Origin: Malaya genurostris
Lineage: Eukaryota; Arthropoda; Insecta; Diptera; Culicidae
DNA: 64,000 bases
NCBI RefSeq assembly: GCF_030247185.1
Contig: NC_080570.1
Span: forward strand, 149,516,641-149,580,640
Direction: 5' to 3'
Shown here piece by piece: positions 10,031 through 21,157 of this stretch (the first letter of the stretch is position 1; each line of letters starts with the position of its first letter). The position numbers and the translations under genes are program-made. Under the pieces are notes generated by a model, which saw only the letters and a list, made by a program, of their open reading frames with translations, made no database searches and was not told the origin of the DNA.

Positions 10031-12477
10031 ATTTTTCAATTAAAAAAAACTGATTCTCTTGTATCATACTGCCGTCTTTCTAATGCTGAATAAAAGAACG
10101 CTCTTTCTAAATAGTTGCGTCATTTGAAGGTTACAGTCACTGCGGCGGGCCTGATGCAATAAAAAATGCAACAGATTCTGTTCAGTAGCGATAAATTATT
10201 ATTCCCAACTTGCTTGAATCAACTCTCAAGCATTAAAAATTCTACACAATCTGGAACAAGTATGAACTTCAGTCATTAAACATCACTCTACGCATTTTGA
10301 TTCCTTCAGAGCAAAGAAAAAAATGGACAACATTAGTGATCCTAATAAGTACCTTCCCATGCGACGGCACCTGCTCGTTTGGGGACTCACTTTGTGACAC
10401 AATTTTCCATCCACCAACGAGCACAACCTGCCAAGGTATATCATTAGACAGGGCTATCAAGCATCCAAAAGAATTAGAACCCATAAAACGATGGTGGGTT
10501 CCATCTGTAGAGTACTTTATTATTAAGGGATCCATTTTCGAAATTCAATCCTGCTTGAAGGTGGAGGTGGGCAGGCTTTTGGACAGTAGTTCATGGCCTG
10601 GGTTTGGAACCACTTTACCCCAACCGATCCGATTGCAGAGTGGTACAGTTTAATTGAACAGCACTTAATTCTACGGAATGTATGGAAGAGCGAGGCAGGG
10701 TTAAGGATCATTATTATTATTATTATTATTCTTATAGATTGGATAGCCATTACCCCTTTCTCAGGCACACAGGTCGTCGGATCAATCGACTTTCGGTAAA
10801 CAACACCGAAAACGGAAGCGCTGTTTTCTATTAGTCGGAAGCGTGAAACGGTGGGCGGTGGGTGTTAATTATAGGGAAACACTCCGGACGGTGTGAGCAT
10901 TCCGTAGTTAGTATGGAATGATGACTCAACATCGATCTCGAATGGACAGTTCGTGGGACCGAAGCCTGAGATCGACTATCGGGCGTCCGGTTTTTTTGGA
11001 ACGAACTTTGTAAAATGCCTCGAACAAATAAAATGGGCTGGCTGATGCAAGTTTAATTCTGTTACCACCGGAATGAAACTGACAGCACAAAATCATCCAT
11101 CAAGGGAGAATCTTTGCATCTTGGATCCGCAGGCCATATCTGCTTAAATCATTTAAAATGTTCTTTCACTTGTAGCACTGGCACAGTACAATCAAGTGGC
11201 TATTTTCCACGTATCTGCCTTCCACACTCCAGGCACGGAAAAATGGGAAGGGAACAAGAGCATCGGTATCTTGAAGACGGTCGATCTTGAGACTAAAAAT
11301 CGTCTAACGACTGCGCTAAGAATACACACACACCCGGACCGATTGCCTGCGGGGATCATTCGTTTCGTTTCCCCTCTGCTCCCAGGACTGCGATGAGAAT
11401 GAGAATGAGGAGCTGTGAGCATGTCTTGACGGTTCCCATATCGGTACGGCGGCAGATAAGCTCGGGGTGCTGGTGCTAGATTTATATGCTTATGCTGATA
11501 TAGCAGTAAGAGAAGAAATTGAGCTGTAGGATAAACAGAAAATCATCCCATCTGGCGGCTGGTGGGAGGCTGGATGGTGGCTTCAAACCAACAGTCGAGA
11601 GAACAAAGCAAATTTGTACTACTTTTCTGTGAACTATCTGCCCCGGATGATGAACGAATCCTGGCTTTGAACAAAAACCGGTGTAAAATGGGTTCAAACA
11701 GTGCTGCCCCCAAGCTGCCGCTGATGGTGCGGCGGTTGGAGAGGAACGTGATTCGACACTCCGAAGGATTCTGGGGAATCGCTCATGCTTGAAAATAGAT
11801 AATTAAATTATGCTTAATTTAAATTATTTCACAGTCATTTCTTTCTTCGTCTTAGAATCAGCAGAATCTTAGAATCCTGTGAAGATTACTCTCTCTCCCC
11901 AAATTAGGTAAACTATTCCTAGAGCAGCCTGCCTTTGCATTTGGAAATGATGAGGGTCTTGCGGACACCCGAATGGGTGAAACTATTTTTCGATTTAGCA
12001 CTCGGACAACGGGTTCTGAGTGGATTTTGGGTGTGTTTTTGGCAGCGAGATTGATCGAACACAGAACCAATGTTAAATCTGATTTGATTCATCCAGCCGG
12101 GGTACGGAAATGAACAGTACCGTACAAAATAGTAGCCGATACCAATCAAATTATTATCAAATGTTGCTTTTGAGGTCAGGTTAAAGCAAATATATTGCAA
12201 AAAGATCATTAATCAAGTTTGGAAGGGACACAGTGAACGTTATCTAATGTTTTAACAGACTAGTCGTATTGTGTCGGAAATGTAAAAAAATTACAGTTTA
12301 CAAAATTTAAAAGTTTTTGAAGAAACACAGAAAATATTTTCTTACCAACAATACAAGAGTATTTTAGAAATGAAAAAATTTTTCGATAAAAACTTTATCA
12401 ACAATGTTTTGTTGGTTTTGAATCGCCTTCGATTGTTTTCCTATAACAGACCTGAAATGATTCGTGATTTATCGTGA
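10031..12477. other. 2.4 kb of apparently unique non-coding DNA
   Basis: No exon with domain similarity or convincing splice sites is seen. Several open frames of 70-118 codons overlap on both strands, as chance frames do in less AT-rich DNA. An (ATT)n run lies at about 10709-10731. The sequence between 10560 and 12200 is GC-richer and lower in repeats than its surroundings, so regulatory DNA is possible but unproven. Confidence 0.4.
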
Positions 12478-12839
12478 TTGCTAGAGAAAAACTGTTCGAA
12501 ACTAAATCGTTGGAAGTGCTTTAAAAACTACATGAAAAACTACTCGAAAATTGTTCAAAACAATTACTCGAGAAACCACTCGAAAACAATGCTTGAAAAA
12601 CTGCTCAAACTGTTCAAAAACCGTATTCGAATAACAGCAATTCAAGAAATGCCTGTAATTGGTTTAAAATCTATTCAAAACTACTCGAAAATTGTGAGAA
12701 AAATCTTCTGGAAAAGCGACATATGAAAAGACTTCTCGAAAACCTACTCGAAATTCGACCCCAAAGAAGTGCTTGATAAACTGCTATAAAAACTGGTCAA
12801 AAATCTGTATAAAACTACTCAAAAATTGTTAGTCAAAAC
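12478..12839. repeat. 12-bp satellite, block 2a (A-rich orientation)
   Basis: Loose repeats of CTGCTCGAAAAA/CTACTCGAAAAA, the reverse complement of block 1. In one frame the unit would read EKLL, but stops and frameshifts prevent any long ORF. The block is cut at 12840-12852 by the target site of the foldback element and resumes after 13208. Confidence 0.85.
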
Positions 12840-12852
12840 CGCTAAAATACGA

Positions 12853-13195
12853 TTTATTAAATTTTAGTTGTTTGACGTAAAGCCGCCATAACTAAGTTCA
12901 GTTTTTGCAATGACTGAGCAGAAACATATATTGGAGAAGCCAAATGAATGGAAAACTTACAGAAAAGATGAATTTTTGGAAAAAGATACACTCAGAGACA
13001 GGACTCGATGTATACCATGTTCGATGTACGCGCTATTGTTTCTGTTTGGCGTTTTAGAGTGACTAAAACAAGATTCAGAGTGGCGAAATGGTAGCGCGTA
13101 TGCACGGAATGCATAAGAACGCAGGTTCGAGTCCTGTCTCTGAGCGTATCTTTTTCCAAAAATTCATCTTTTCTGTTAGTTTTTCATTCATTTGG
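12853..13195 (+). mobile_element. foldback element with tRNA-like core, 13-bp target-site duplication
   Basis: It is flanked by an exact 13-bp duplication CGCTAAAATACGA (12840-12852 and 13196-13208). Inside, a left segment beginning GCCAAATGAATGGAAAAC (about 12939) is the reverse complement of the right end (…TTTTTCATTCATTTGGC, to 13195) over about 70 bp, including 'actcagagacaggactcga'. The central part carries a tRNA-like sequence. The 53-kb copy shows that the terminal repeat can extend further outward. A long target duplication without a poly(A) tail is an odd mix of features. It inserted into the 12-bp satellite. Confidence 0.8.
13074..13144 (+). other. tRNA-like cloverleaf inside the foldback element
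   Basis: The 71-nt segment folds as a tRNA: acceptor strands TTCAGAG/CTCTGAG pair over 7 bp (one G-T), the D-arm uses GCG/CGC with a GG-containing loop, the anticodon stem is TATGC/GCATA, and the T-stem is GCAGG/CCTGT around TTCGAGT. The A box (TGGCGAAATGG) and B box (GGTTCGAGTCC) match pol III promoter consensus. The anticodon loop ACGGAAT would place GGA at the anticodon, but position 33 is C rather than T and the long variable arm of tRNA-Ser is missing. It is more likely a mobile tRNA-like promoter module than a working tRNA. Confidence 0.7.
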
Positions 13196-13208
13196 CGCTA
13201 AAATACGA

Positions 13209-16200
13209 CAAACAAAAAAAACTATTCGCTCTTTCAAATTCAAATACTACTCGAATAGGCGGCATGAAAAATAGCTCAAAATGACTGCTCGAAAAAATGC
13301 ATAAAAAATTTCTCACAAAGCTGTTCGAAAAAAACTATTCGAATACACTGCTCGAAAATCTGATTAAAAATGTTACTCGAAACATCTGCATGAAAAACTC
13401 GAAAACTGCTGAGAAACTCGAAAAGTAAATTGCGAAACAGCTTAAAACCTTATCGAAAATTTGTTTGAAAAAATTTCCCGAAAAGCTGCTCGAAAGTTTT
13501 ATCGAAAACACTTCTCAACTAACTGGACGAGAAACTACACGAAAAAACTGGATGAAAAGCTGCTTGAAATATCACACGTGAAGTTGTTCGAAGAATATGC
13601 TCGAAAATTTGCCTAAAAACTACCTGACAAAATGCTAGAGAAAATTGAAAGACTGCTTGGTGAACTTATCGATACAATTGATCGAAATACTTGGAAGTAC
13701 CGCTCGAAGAACTGTACTAAAAACTGGTTTTAAAATGCTTGGAAAACTGTTTGAAACGCTGTTAGAGACTCTTTTCTAAAAAAAACTGCTCCAAGAACTA
13801 CTTGAATAAAGTGTTCGAAAAAACTGCTTGAAAAACTACTAGAAAAACCAGAAATTATTCTTAAAAAAATCCTTCAAAGCCAATCGAAAAATTTGCATTA
13901 AAAATTACTAGAAAAAATGAAAAGCTGATAGAAAAACAGACCAAAACATTTCACGAGAAGCTATTTGTAAAAGTTTCTTGAAAACCTACTGGTCGAAGAA
14001 TTTTCTTCAAAAGCTTCTCGAAAAATCATATTAAAATTACTTGAAAAACTGCGCCATAGAATTACTTTAGAAACTGTTTAAAAAACTTTTGAACTTATCG
14101 AAAAATTTTACTAGGATAATTTGCTAGACAAAAAAAAGACTCGGCTTGAGAAACTACTAAAAAATGCTTCAGAAACTGCTGGAAAAGCTATTAGAAGAAC
14201 TACTTGAAAGGACTGCTCGCAAAGCTACTCGAATAAACTGTTTGAAAAAATTCGAAAACTTACTCGACCAAATTTCTCGAAAAACTACTCGGAAAACTGG
14301 TCGATGAACTGCTGAAAAAATTTCTAGAAAAACGACGAACTAAAAACTTTAAATAACTACCTGAAAATTGCCTAAACTTCAATAAAGGCTAAATAAAAAA
14401 TAGTCGATTGGACGCTAAAAAACTGCTCTAAAAACTACTCGAAAAAACTGCTTGAGAACTACTCGAGAAAACTGCTCGAAAACTACTCGAAACGACTACT
14501 AGGAATATTTTTCAAATAGATACTTGAAAAATTCATCCCAAAGCCATTCGAAACATTTGCTTCGAAAATTACTCAAAAAAACTGCCTGAGAACTACTCGA
14601 AAAAACTGCTCCAAAAACTACTCGAAACGACTACTCGGAAAACTTTTCGAAAAGATCCTCGAACAATGCATCGCAAAGCCTTTCGAAATATTTGCTTCGA
14701 AAACTACTCTTGAACACTGTCTGTAAATCTACTCGAAGACCTGGTTGAAAAATCGAACGTAGAAATTGCTCGAAATCTTTTCGAAAAGCTTTTTTAAAAG
14801 ATTTCTCGAAAAACTACTCCAAAAACTGCACGAAAAATTACACTCCAAACTGTACGTCAAACGAACTGCTTGGTGAACTTATCGAAAAAAAAAACTACTA
14901 GAATGAATTTCTCGAAATAATTGTTCAAAATACTTCTTGGCAAAGCTGCTCGCTTGGAAGTGCTGTAAAAACTACTAAAAAAATTACTTCAACAACTGCT
15001 AAAAAGAAGTGCCCTGAAAAACTTCTCTGAATGCTACTCGAATAAAATGTTCATATGAACTGCTCGAAAAACTGCTTACAACGATTGCTCGAAAAACTAC
15101 TCGAAAGGATTCGTGAAAAATTTCTCGCCAAGCAATCCGAAAAATACCCTCTTGAAAATTACTCGAAACTCTGCTTGAAAAATTGAACGAAAAAACTGCT
15201 CGAAAAATTAAAAAAACTGATCATGGAAACAGTTCGAAAGACTGCGAAAATTATCTAAATAAACTGTTCGATACAATAATCGAAAAACTGCTCAATAAAC
15301 TGATTGAAAAACTGCTCGGAAAGCTGACCGTGAAAATTTATCGCAAAGAAATTATCGATAACACTACTCGAAAAACTGCTTAAAACGATTGCTCGAAAAA
15401 CTACTCGAGAAGATTCGTGAAAAATTTCTCGCCAAGCAATCCGAGAATTCGCTTTTAAAACTTCTCGAAAATCTGCTTGAATAATTTCACGAAAAAACTG
15501 CCCGAAAAATAAGAAACTGATCGTGAAAACAGTTCGATAATCTTCTCGGAAAGCTGTTTGAAAACAATTTTTGAAACTGTTCGAAAAATTATACGCACAG
15601 CTCTTTGAAGGATATTCTCGACGATTTGCCTCAAAACTAGTTAAAAAAAACTGCTAGAGAAAACTGCTTCATGAACTTATCGAAAAAAAATCATCGAAGA
15701 TCTAGTAGAATTATTTTTTCAAACTAACTGTTCGAAATACTACTCGGAAAAACTGCTCAAAAAACTACTTAAAAAAGCTGATTGAACAACTGTTAGAAAA
15801 ACTACTCGAAAGAAATGTTCGAAAAAACTACTATAAAAGCTCCTAGAAAAAACTGATTGAAAAGCTACTCGACAAAACTGCTTTATAAATAGCACAAAAA
15901 TATCTCTAGGTAAATGCTCTCAAAGTTGTTCGGAAACAAAAGTTGAATCGGAAACAAAGACTCGAATAATAGCTCGAAAAATTGGTCGAAAGTCTACCTA
16001 AAAGTACTCATGATTTGCTTGGCAAAACTGCTCGAAAAACGACACTGAAAAATTGCTCGAAAAGATAATTAAGCTAGAACTGTTTCAAAAATTGCTTTAA
16101 AAAACTTCTTAGAAATACTGCGTAAAAAATTGCTCTAAAAACTTCTTCAAAGCTTCGATAAGCTGCACGACAGACTACCCGATAAACTACAAAGTCTTAT
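13209..16200. repeat. 12-bp satellite, block 2b (A-rich) with higher-order repeats
   Basis: The CTGCTCGAAAAA repeats continue. Larger repeated units are visible: 15085-15230 and 15380-15545 share 'gattcgtgaaaaatttctcg', 'ccaagcaatccga' and 'aactgatc' at about 300-bp spacing; 14400-14580 and 14580-14710 share 'aactactcgaaacgactact' and a later 'atttgcttcgaaaa'. The phrase 'gaacttatcgaaaaa' recurs near 14093, 14878 and 15672. This is a higher-order satellite, not simple low-complexity DNA. Confidence 0.85.
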
Positions 16201-16204
16201 AGCG

Positions 16205-16290
16205 TTTTTAAATGAAAAACACTGGTGGCGTGAATTGCTCTGGGTTTGCACTTCGAGTAGAAATGGCCAAACCAGTTTTATCTAGCTTTT
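16205..16290 (+). repeat. SINE-body fragment at an array inversion point
   Basis: The phrases 'atgaaaaacactggtggcgt', 'gggtttgcactt' and 'cgagtagaaatg' match, on the opposite strand, the body of the SINE at about 21500-21580 ('gaaaaacactgttggcgt', 'ggttttgcacttt', 'cgagcggaaatg'). Left of it the satellite is A-rich, right of it T-rich. Similar segments therefore bound the 16.3-21.5 kb satellite block in inverted orientation. Confidence 0.55.
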
Positions 16291-16770
16291 CAACCCGTCT
16301 TTTCAAAATGTTTTAAGCAGATTTACGTTCAGGTTTGAAGCGAATTTTCGAGCAATTTATTTTAATAGTTTTCTGAGCAGTTTTCTCTAACAGTTTTTCG
16401 AGGGTTCTTAAGACAAGTGTTTTCGATCAGATATGGAATTTTTTTTCGAGCTGTTTTTCCGATCAGCGTTCAAGCGGTTATCTCGTAATGATTTTAAGTA
16501 GATTTTCGTCTAAAAATTGAGTTAACTTTCGGACAATTTATTCCAGTAGTCTTTCGAGCTGTTCTCTAAGTAATTTTTTGATCAATTTGTCAAGTTTATT
16601 TGAGTAGTTTTACGAGCCGTTTTTTGGGCAGATATTCGAATGCGAGTAATTTTTAAGTGCAGTTTTCACGATCAGCTTTTTGAGCAACTTTTCCCAAATG
16701 TTTTCAAAATGATTTTCGTCCACCTTTCGAAGGAATTTTGGAGCATTTATTCCAGTAATTTTTTGAGCAG
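16291..16770. repeat. 12-bp satellite, block 3a (T-rich)
   Basis: Repeats of TTTTTCGAGCAG type in the same orientation as block 1. It is continuous with 21178-21490 once the LINE is removed. The last 14 bases (TTTTTTGAGCAGTT, 16759-16772) form the left copy of the LINE target-site duplication. Confidence 0.8.
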
Positions 16771-17162
16771 TTTTTTTTTCCATAAATACGTTTATTTCTA
16801 AAGGCAGTTTACATAAGTTTTTCTTCGCCGTAGCATCACTTTTACATAAAATTCTTATCCTAATTTAATTCTAACATAGTCACAACGATTTGAATTTATT
16901 AAAACATATTTCTCTTATTACTTAAACATCATCTTAGGTAATTCGTCATTAATTATGAAATCTACTCGGAAATATTATTTGAACCAAACGATTAACTTCT
17001 ATAAATTATAAAATAAGCTGATATTTTCAGACATTTTGTTGATAATTTCATAAACTGTTTCGAGTTTGTTTGTATCATTACATAATTTTTATTCTAATTT
17101 AGCTATTGGTTGAACTCATGGACGCAGCTGGGATCAGAACTAAGTCTTAAAAGGGGCCTTTA

Positions 17163-20100
17163 TTAAATTGAAACTCCAATTTTCTTTATGAAATGATAAA
17201 TAAGTTTCATGTATGAAAGGTCACGACAAGCAAGAATGTCTCGAACTGGGACATTGGATAGTCTACCTTGGGTACGCAAAGAATTTATTAGTTGAGATCT
17301 GACGTCACGATACTCCACGCATGTCCAAACGACATGATCAATATCCCGATAACCTTCTCCGCAAGCACAATGATTAGTCTCGGAGAGCCCAATTCGAAGG
17401 AGATGTGCATCTAACGTGTAGTGATTAGACATGAGTCTGGACATCACACGAATGAAATCCCTACTCACATCCAGTCCCCTGAACCATGCCTTTGTCGATA
17501 TTTTCGGAATAATTGAGTGCATCCACCGACCCAGATCATCTTTATCCCAAGAAGCTTGCCAGCTGGCAAGTGTTCTTTGGCGAGACGAGCTATAGAATTC
17601 GTTGAAAGCAATTGGTCTCTCATAAATTTCACCCTCAATAGCACCACGTTTGGCTAAAATATCGGCTCTTTCATTGCCAGGAATGGAGCAATGAGCCGGG
17701 ACCCAGACTATAGTGATTAGATAATTATTGTTCAATATGTCGTTCAGGCACTGTTTTATTTTGCCCAGGAAAAACGGTTCAGTCTTGCCAGTCATGTTTG
17801 AGCGAATGGCTTCAATTGCACTCAGACTATCTGTGAAGAGGAAATAATGGTTTGGAATTAATGTGACGATTACACTCAAACTATAATGAACTGCTGCTAG
17901 CTCTGCTATATAAACAGATGCAGGTTCTTGAAGCCTAAATGAAGCCGAAACATTATTGTTGAACATACCAAACCCTGTCGCTTCTTTAATTCGCGATCCG
18001 TCCGTGTAAAACATTTTCTCAGAGTCAATAGGACTGAACTTACTTGAAAATATTTTTGGGATTTCCGCCGAGCGTAGATGATCCGGGATTCCACGCACTT
18101 CGCGCTGCATGGATGTATCGAAAAATAAAGTTGAGTCAGGGGCACTTAGGATGCTGACACGGATAGGAATATATCTTGAAGGGTTGATTTCCTGTGACAT
18201 GTGATTAAAATATACTGTCATGAATTTTGTTTGAGAACGAAGCTCGACTAGTCGTTCGAAATTATTAATTACCATGGGATTAAGCACCTCACATCTTATT
18301 AGCAGGCGTGATGAAAGCTCCCAAAAACGATCTTTCAATGGAAGAACTCCCGCCAGAACTTCAAGACTCATTGTATGTGTCGAATGCATGCAGCCTACGG
18401 CAATTCGCAAACAACGGTACTGAATTCGCTCAAGTTTGATAAAATGAGAGTTTGCAGCGGAACGAAAACAAACGCATCCATATTCCATCACTGAAAGTAT
18501 CGTTGTTTGATACAATTTTATTAGATCTTGCGGATGAGAACCCCACCAAGATCCTGTTATTGTTCGAAGAAAATTTACTCTTTGTTGGCATTTCGTTATC
18601 AGATACCTAATGTGTCCTCCCCACGTGCATTTGGAATCGAACCACACCCCGAGGTATTTAAAAGTTAAAACCTGTTGGATCATTCTTCCCATCATATGGA
18701 GCTGAAGCTGCGCGGGATCATGCTTTCTTGAAAAGACGACTAACTCTGTTTTCTCCGCAGAGAATTCGATACCAAGATGAACAGCCCAAACGGACAAGTT
18801 ATCTAAGGTATCTTGCAATGGTTTATGCAGATCAATAGCTTTGGGCCCAGTAACTGAAACCACGCCATCATCTGCCAATTGCCTTAGTGTACATGGGGTT
18901 ACTAGACAGCTGTCAATGTCATTCACGTAAAAATTATAGAGAAGCGGACTGAGGCATGAGCCTTGCGGGAGACCCATGTAGCTAATTCTGAATGTTGCCA
19001 AATCGCCATGTGAAAAATGCATGCGTTTCTCTGACAAAAGGTTGTGCAAATAATTATTTATAACCGCTGGGAGTCCATGTTGGTGGAGCTTGTCTGAGAG
19101 AACATCAATGGAAACTGAATCAAATGCTCCTTTAATGTCTAAAAATACAGATGCCATTTGTTGCTTTTGAGCGAAGGCAATTTGGATGTCAGACGAAAGT
19201 AATGCAAGGCAATCATTCGTCCCTTTATTTCTACGGAAGCCAAACTGAGTATCAGACAACAAACCGTTCGTCTCGACCCAAGTGTCGAGACGTCGTAGAA
19301 TAATTTTTTCGAACAATTTTCTGATGCAGGACAACATCGCAATGGGTCTATATGAGTTGTGATTGGAAGCTGGTTTCCCCGGCTTTTGAATGGCGATAAC
19401 TTTCACTTGTCTCCAGTCAGGTGGAACAATATTTTGCTCAAGAAACTTGTTGAACAATTCCAACAAACGTCTTTTTGCGAGGTCGGGCAGATTCTTCACC
19501 AAGTTGAATTTAATTCTGTCCAACCCAGGAGCGTTATTGTTACAAGACAAGAGTGCTATAGAAAATTCCATCATTGAAAATGGGTTATTAATAAAACCAT
19601 TATTTGGAGGAGATTCCCGTATAATGCTCTGCGTAGGAACAGAATCTGGGCAAACTTTCCTAGCAAAGTCAAATATCCATCGGTTCGAGTATTCATCACT
19701 CTCATTGCCCACGTTACGATTCCTCATTCGTCTGGCCGTATTCCAAAGAGTGCTCATTGAGGTTTCTCTTGACAAACCTTCGACAAAATGTCTCCAATAG
19801 CTACATTTTTTGGCTCGAAGTATGCCCTTGTACTTGGTTTCTAACACCATAAGTTTTTCAAAATTCTGAGGAGTTCCTCCTCCCCGTTTTAGAAACGTCT
19901 TGCAAGCATTTTGTTTTGCGAGTTTAGCCTCTGAGCACTCTTTGTCCCACCAGGGGTTGGGAGGCCTTCTGTTAGTCGTTGGCCCAGGAAAGCGTTTAGT
20001 TTGGGATTGTTCTGCGGCCTCCAGAATCGAACAAACGAGAAAGTTATATTCTTCAAGTGGAGGGAGCTCTTCCATTGAATTCAAAATACTAGAGATACTA

Positions 20101-20879
20101 CTTTGGTATTTAATCCAGTCGATATTTTTTGTCAAATCATATGGAATACTAGCTGAATTAGCAATACATTTGTTACAGCTAATTGAGATGATGATTGGTA
20201 AATGATCGCTACCGTGTAAATCAGGCAATATTTTCCAGGTGCAATCTAGTCGAATTGATGTTGAGCAAAGAGATAGATCTAATGCACTTGGGCGTGCAGG
20301 AGGTCTTGGGATCCGTGTCATGCTACCCATATTTAATACCGTCATGTTAAAATTGTCACAAATGTTTTGTATTAAAGATGATCTGCTATCATTGTAAACG
20401 GAACCCCACATAATACCGTGCGAATTTAAATCCCCCAGAATCAATCGTGGAGCAGGAAGGGCTTCAACCATTTCATTAAGCTGTCGCTGTCCAACTTGTG
20501 CTTTTGGAGGAATATAAACTGAAGCAATGCAAATATCTTTGCCTTTAATGTTTATTTGGCAAGCAACAACTTCTATACTAGAAGTTGAAGGGGTGTTTAA
20601 TCTATAAAAGGAATAGCATTTCTTAATTCCCAAAAGCACTCCACCATACGGAGAGTCTCTATCGAGACGTATAATGTTAAAGTCATTAAAATTTAAGGCT
20701 ACGTTTGATGTAAGCCATGTTTCACACAAAGCAAATACATCACATTTGTGACTATGCAACAAAACCTTAAATGAATCAAGTTTTGGCATGATGCTTCGAC
20801 AATTCCACTGCAGGACAGTGATTGTATCATTTGTGGCGGGTGATAAATTATCCATCAAAAGATACAAAACCTGAGACAA
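17163..20879 (-). CDS. LINE ORF2 polyprotein: endonuclease, reverse transcriptase, RNase H
   Basis: An uninterrupted 1238-codon frame. Residues about 20-230 form an APE-type endonuclease (WN at 25-26, CETWL with E53, LGDLNSHG with D150/N152, GSDHLP with D225/H226). The reverse transcriptase spans about 490-750 with FLDIKGAFD (D581), GLPQGSCLSPLLYNFYVND and LADD (D670/D671) where most families have YADD or FADD. RNase H lies at about 955-1080 (FYTDGS D960, E993, TDS D1017, NERAD D1072). A Cys/His cluster (HCACG…DHVVWTC) lies near 1180. This domain order with RNase H fits the I/Loa group; I-clade (MosquI-like) is my best guess. The first ATG overlaps the ORF1 end by 32 nt; the ATG at 20855 (MDNL) is an alternative start. 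All catalytic residues I can see are present. Confidence 0.9.
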   Translation of the reverse strand: MSQVLYLLMDNLSPATNDTITVLQWNCRSIMPKLDSFKVLLHSHKCDVFALCETWLTSNVALNFNDFNIIRLDRDSPYGGVLLGIKKCYSFYRLNTPSTSSIEVVACQINIKGKDICIASVYIPPKAQVGQRQLNEMVEALPAPRLILGDLNSHGIMWGSVYNDSRSSLIQNICDNFNMTVLNMGSMTRIPRPPARPSALDLSLCSTSIRLDCTWKILPDLHGSDHLPIIISISCNKCIANSASIPYDLTKNIDWIKYQSSISSILNSMEELPPLEEYNFLVCSILEAAEQSQTKRFPGPTTNRRPPNPWWDKECSEAKLAKQNACKTFLKRGGGTPQNFEKLMVLETKYKGILRAKKCSYWRHFVEGLSRETSMSTLWNTARRMRNRNVGNESDEYSNRWIFDFARKVCPDSVPTQSIIRESPPNNGFINNPFSMMEFSIALLSCNNNAPGLDRIKFNLVKNLPDLAKRRLLELFNKFLEQNIVPPDWRQVKVIAIQKPGKPASNHNSYRPIAMLSCIRKLFEKIILRRLDTWVETNGLLSDTQFGFRRNKGTNDCLALLSSDIQIAFAQKQQMASVFLDIKGAFDSVSIDVLSDKLHQHGLPAVINNYLHNLLSEKRMHFSHGDLATFRISYMGLPQGSCLSPLLYNFYVNDIDSCLVTPCTLRQLADDGVVSVTGPKAIDLHKPLQDTLDNLSVWAVHLGIEFSAEKTELVVFSRKHDPAQLQLHMMGRMIQQVLTFKYLGVWFDSKCTWGGHIRYLITKCQQRVNFLRTITGSWWGSHPQDLIKLYQTTILSVMEYGCVCFRSAANSHFIKLERIQYRCLRIAVGCMHSTHTMSLEVLAGVLPLKDRFWELSSRLLIRCEVLNPMVINNFERLVELRSQTKFMTVYFNHMSQEINPSRYIPIRVSILSAPDSTLFFDTSMQREVRGIPDHLRSAEIPKIFSSKFSPIDSEKMFYTDGSRIKEATGFGMFNNNVSASFRLQEPASVYIAELAAVHYSLSVIVTLIPNHYFLFTDSLSAIEAIRSNMTGKTEPFFLGKIKQCLNDILNNNYLITIVWVPAHCSIPGNERADILAKRGAIEGEIYERPIAFNEFYSSSRQRTLASWQASWDKDDLGRWMHSIIPKISTKAWFRGLDVSRDFIRVMSRLMSNHYTLDAHLLRIGLSETNHCACGEGYRDIDHVVWTCVEYRDVRSQLINSLRTQGRLSNVPVRDILACRDLSYMKLIYHFIKKIGVSI

Positions 20880-21157
20880 TTGGCCATTGAGCTGATAACT
20901 GCTTCAAAAAATTTCTAGCTATTGGAAGGAATGCCATTATGAGGGTCTTTAAGGGTTCAGATATATTGAATGCTGAGAAAATCCATTCAACAATTTCCGA
21001 AAACTTCAGTAATCCTGTTGGTGGCTGTGAAATGGAGCCCACTGGATTATTATCTTCTTCTGTGCTAGATCCTGGATTGGTTTGTGAATTTGACAAACCA
21101 GGAGGCACAGTCTTTGGTTTTGACTTTTTTTGTTTAACACGGGGATCTTTTTAATTT
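20848..21157 (-). pseudogene. LINE ORF1, C-terminal end only
   Basis: A frame of about 100 codons open from the truncated 5' border to a stop at 20848, beginning with Lys-rich sequence (KDPRVKQKKSKPKTVPPG) and ending NFLKQLSAQWPIVSGF. It overlaps the start of ORF2 in another frame. Position and basic composition fit the tail of a gag-like ORF1. The CCHC knuckles expected upstream are missing because of 5' truncation. There is no native start codon in the remaining piece. Confidence 0.65.

Noticed and set aside
10297..10653. 118-codon open frame on the + strand
   Set aside because: No recognisable domain, no splice or start context, and comparable frames overlap it on the other strand. Treated as chance.
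13074..13144. Functional tRNA-Ser(GGA) gene
   Set aside because: Position 33 is C, the long variable arm expected of tRNA-Ser is absent, and the sequence is part of a mobile inverted repeat present in at least three copies.
15183..15383. Lys-rich 66-codon frame with EKLL-like repeats
   Set aside because: It is the in-frame reading of the 12-bp satellite. Frames are short, switch constantly and occur on both strands.
17163..20879. LINE ORF2 as a host gene
   Set aside because: Domain order (APE endonuclease, RT, RNase H), overlapping ORF1 tail, A-run and matching border sequence show a retrotransposon.
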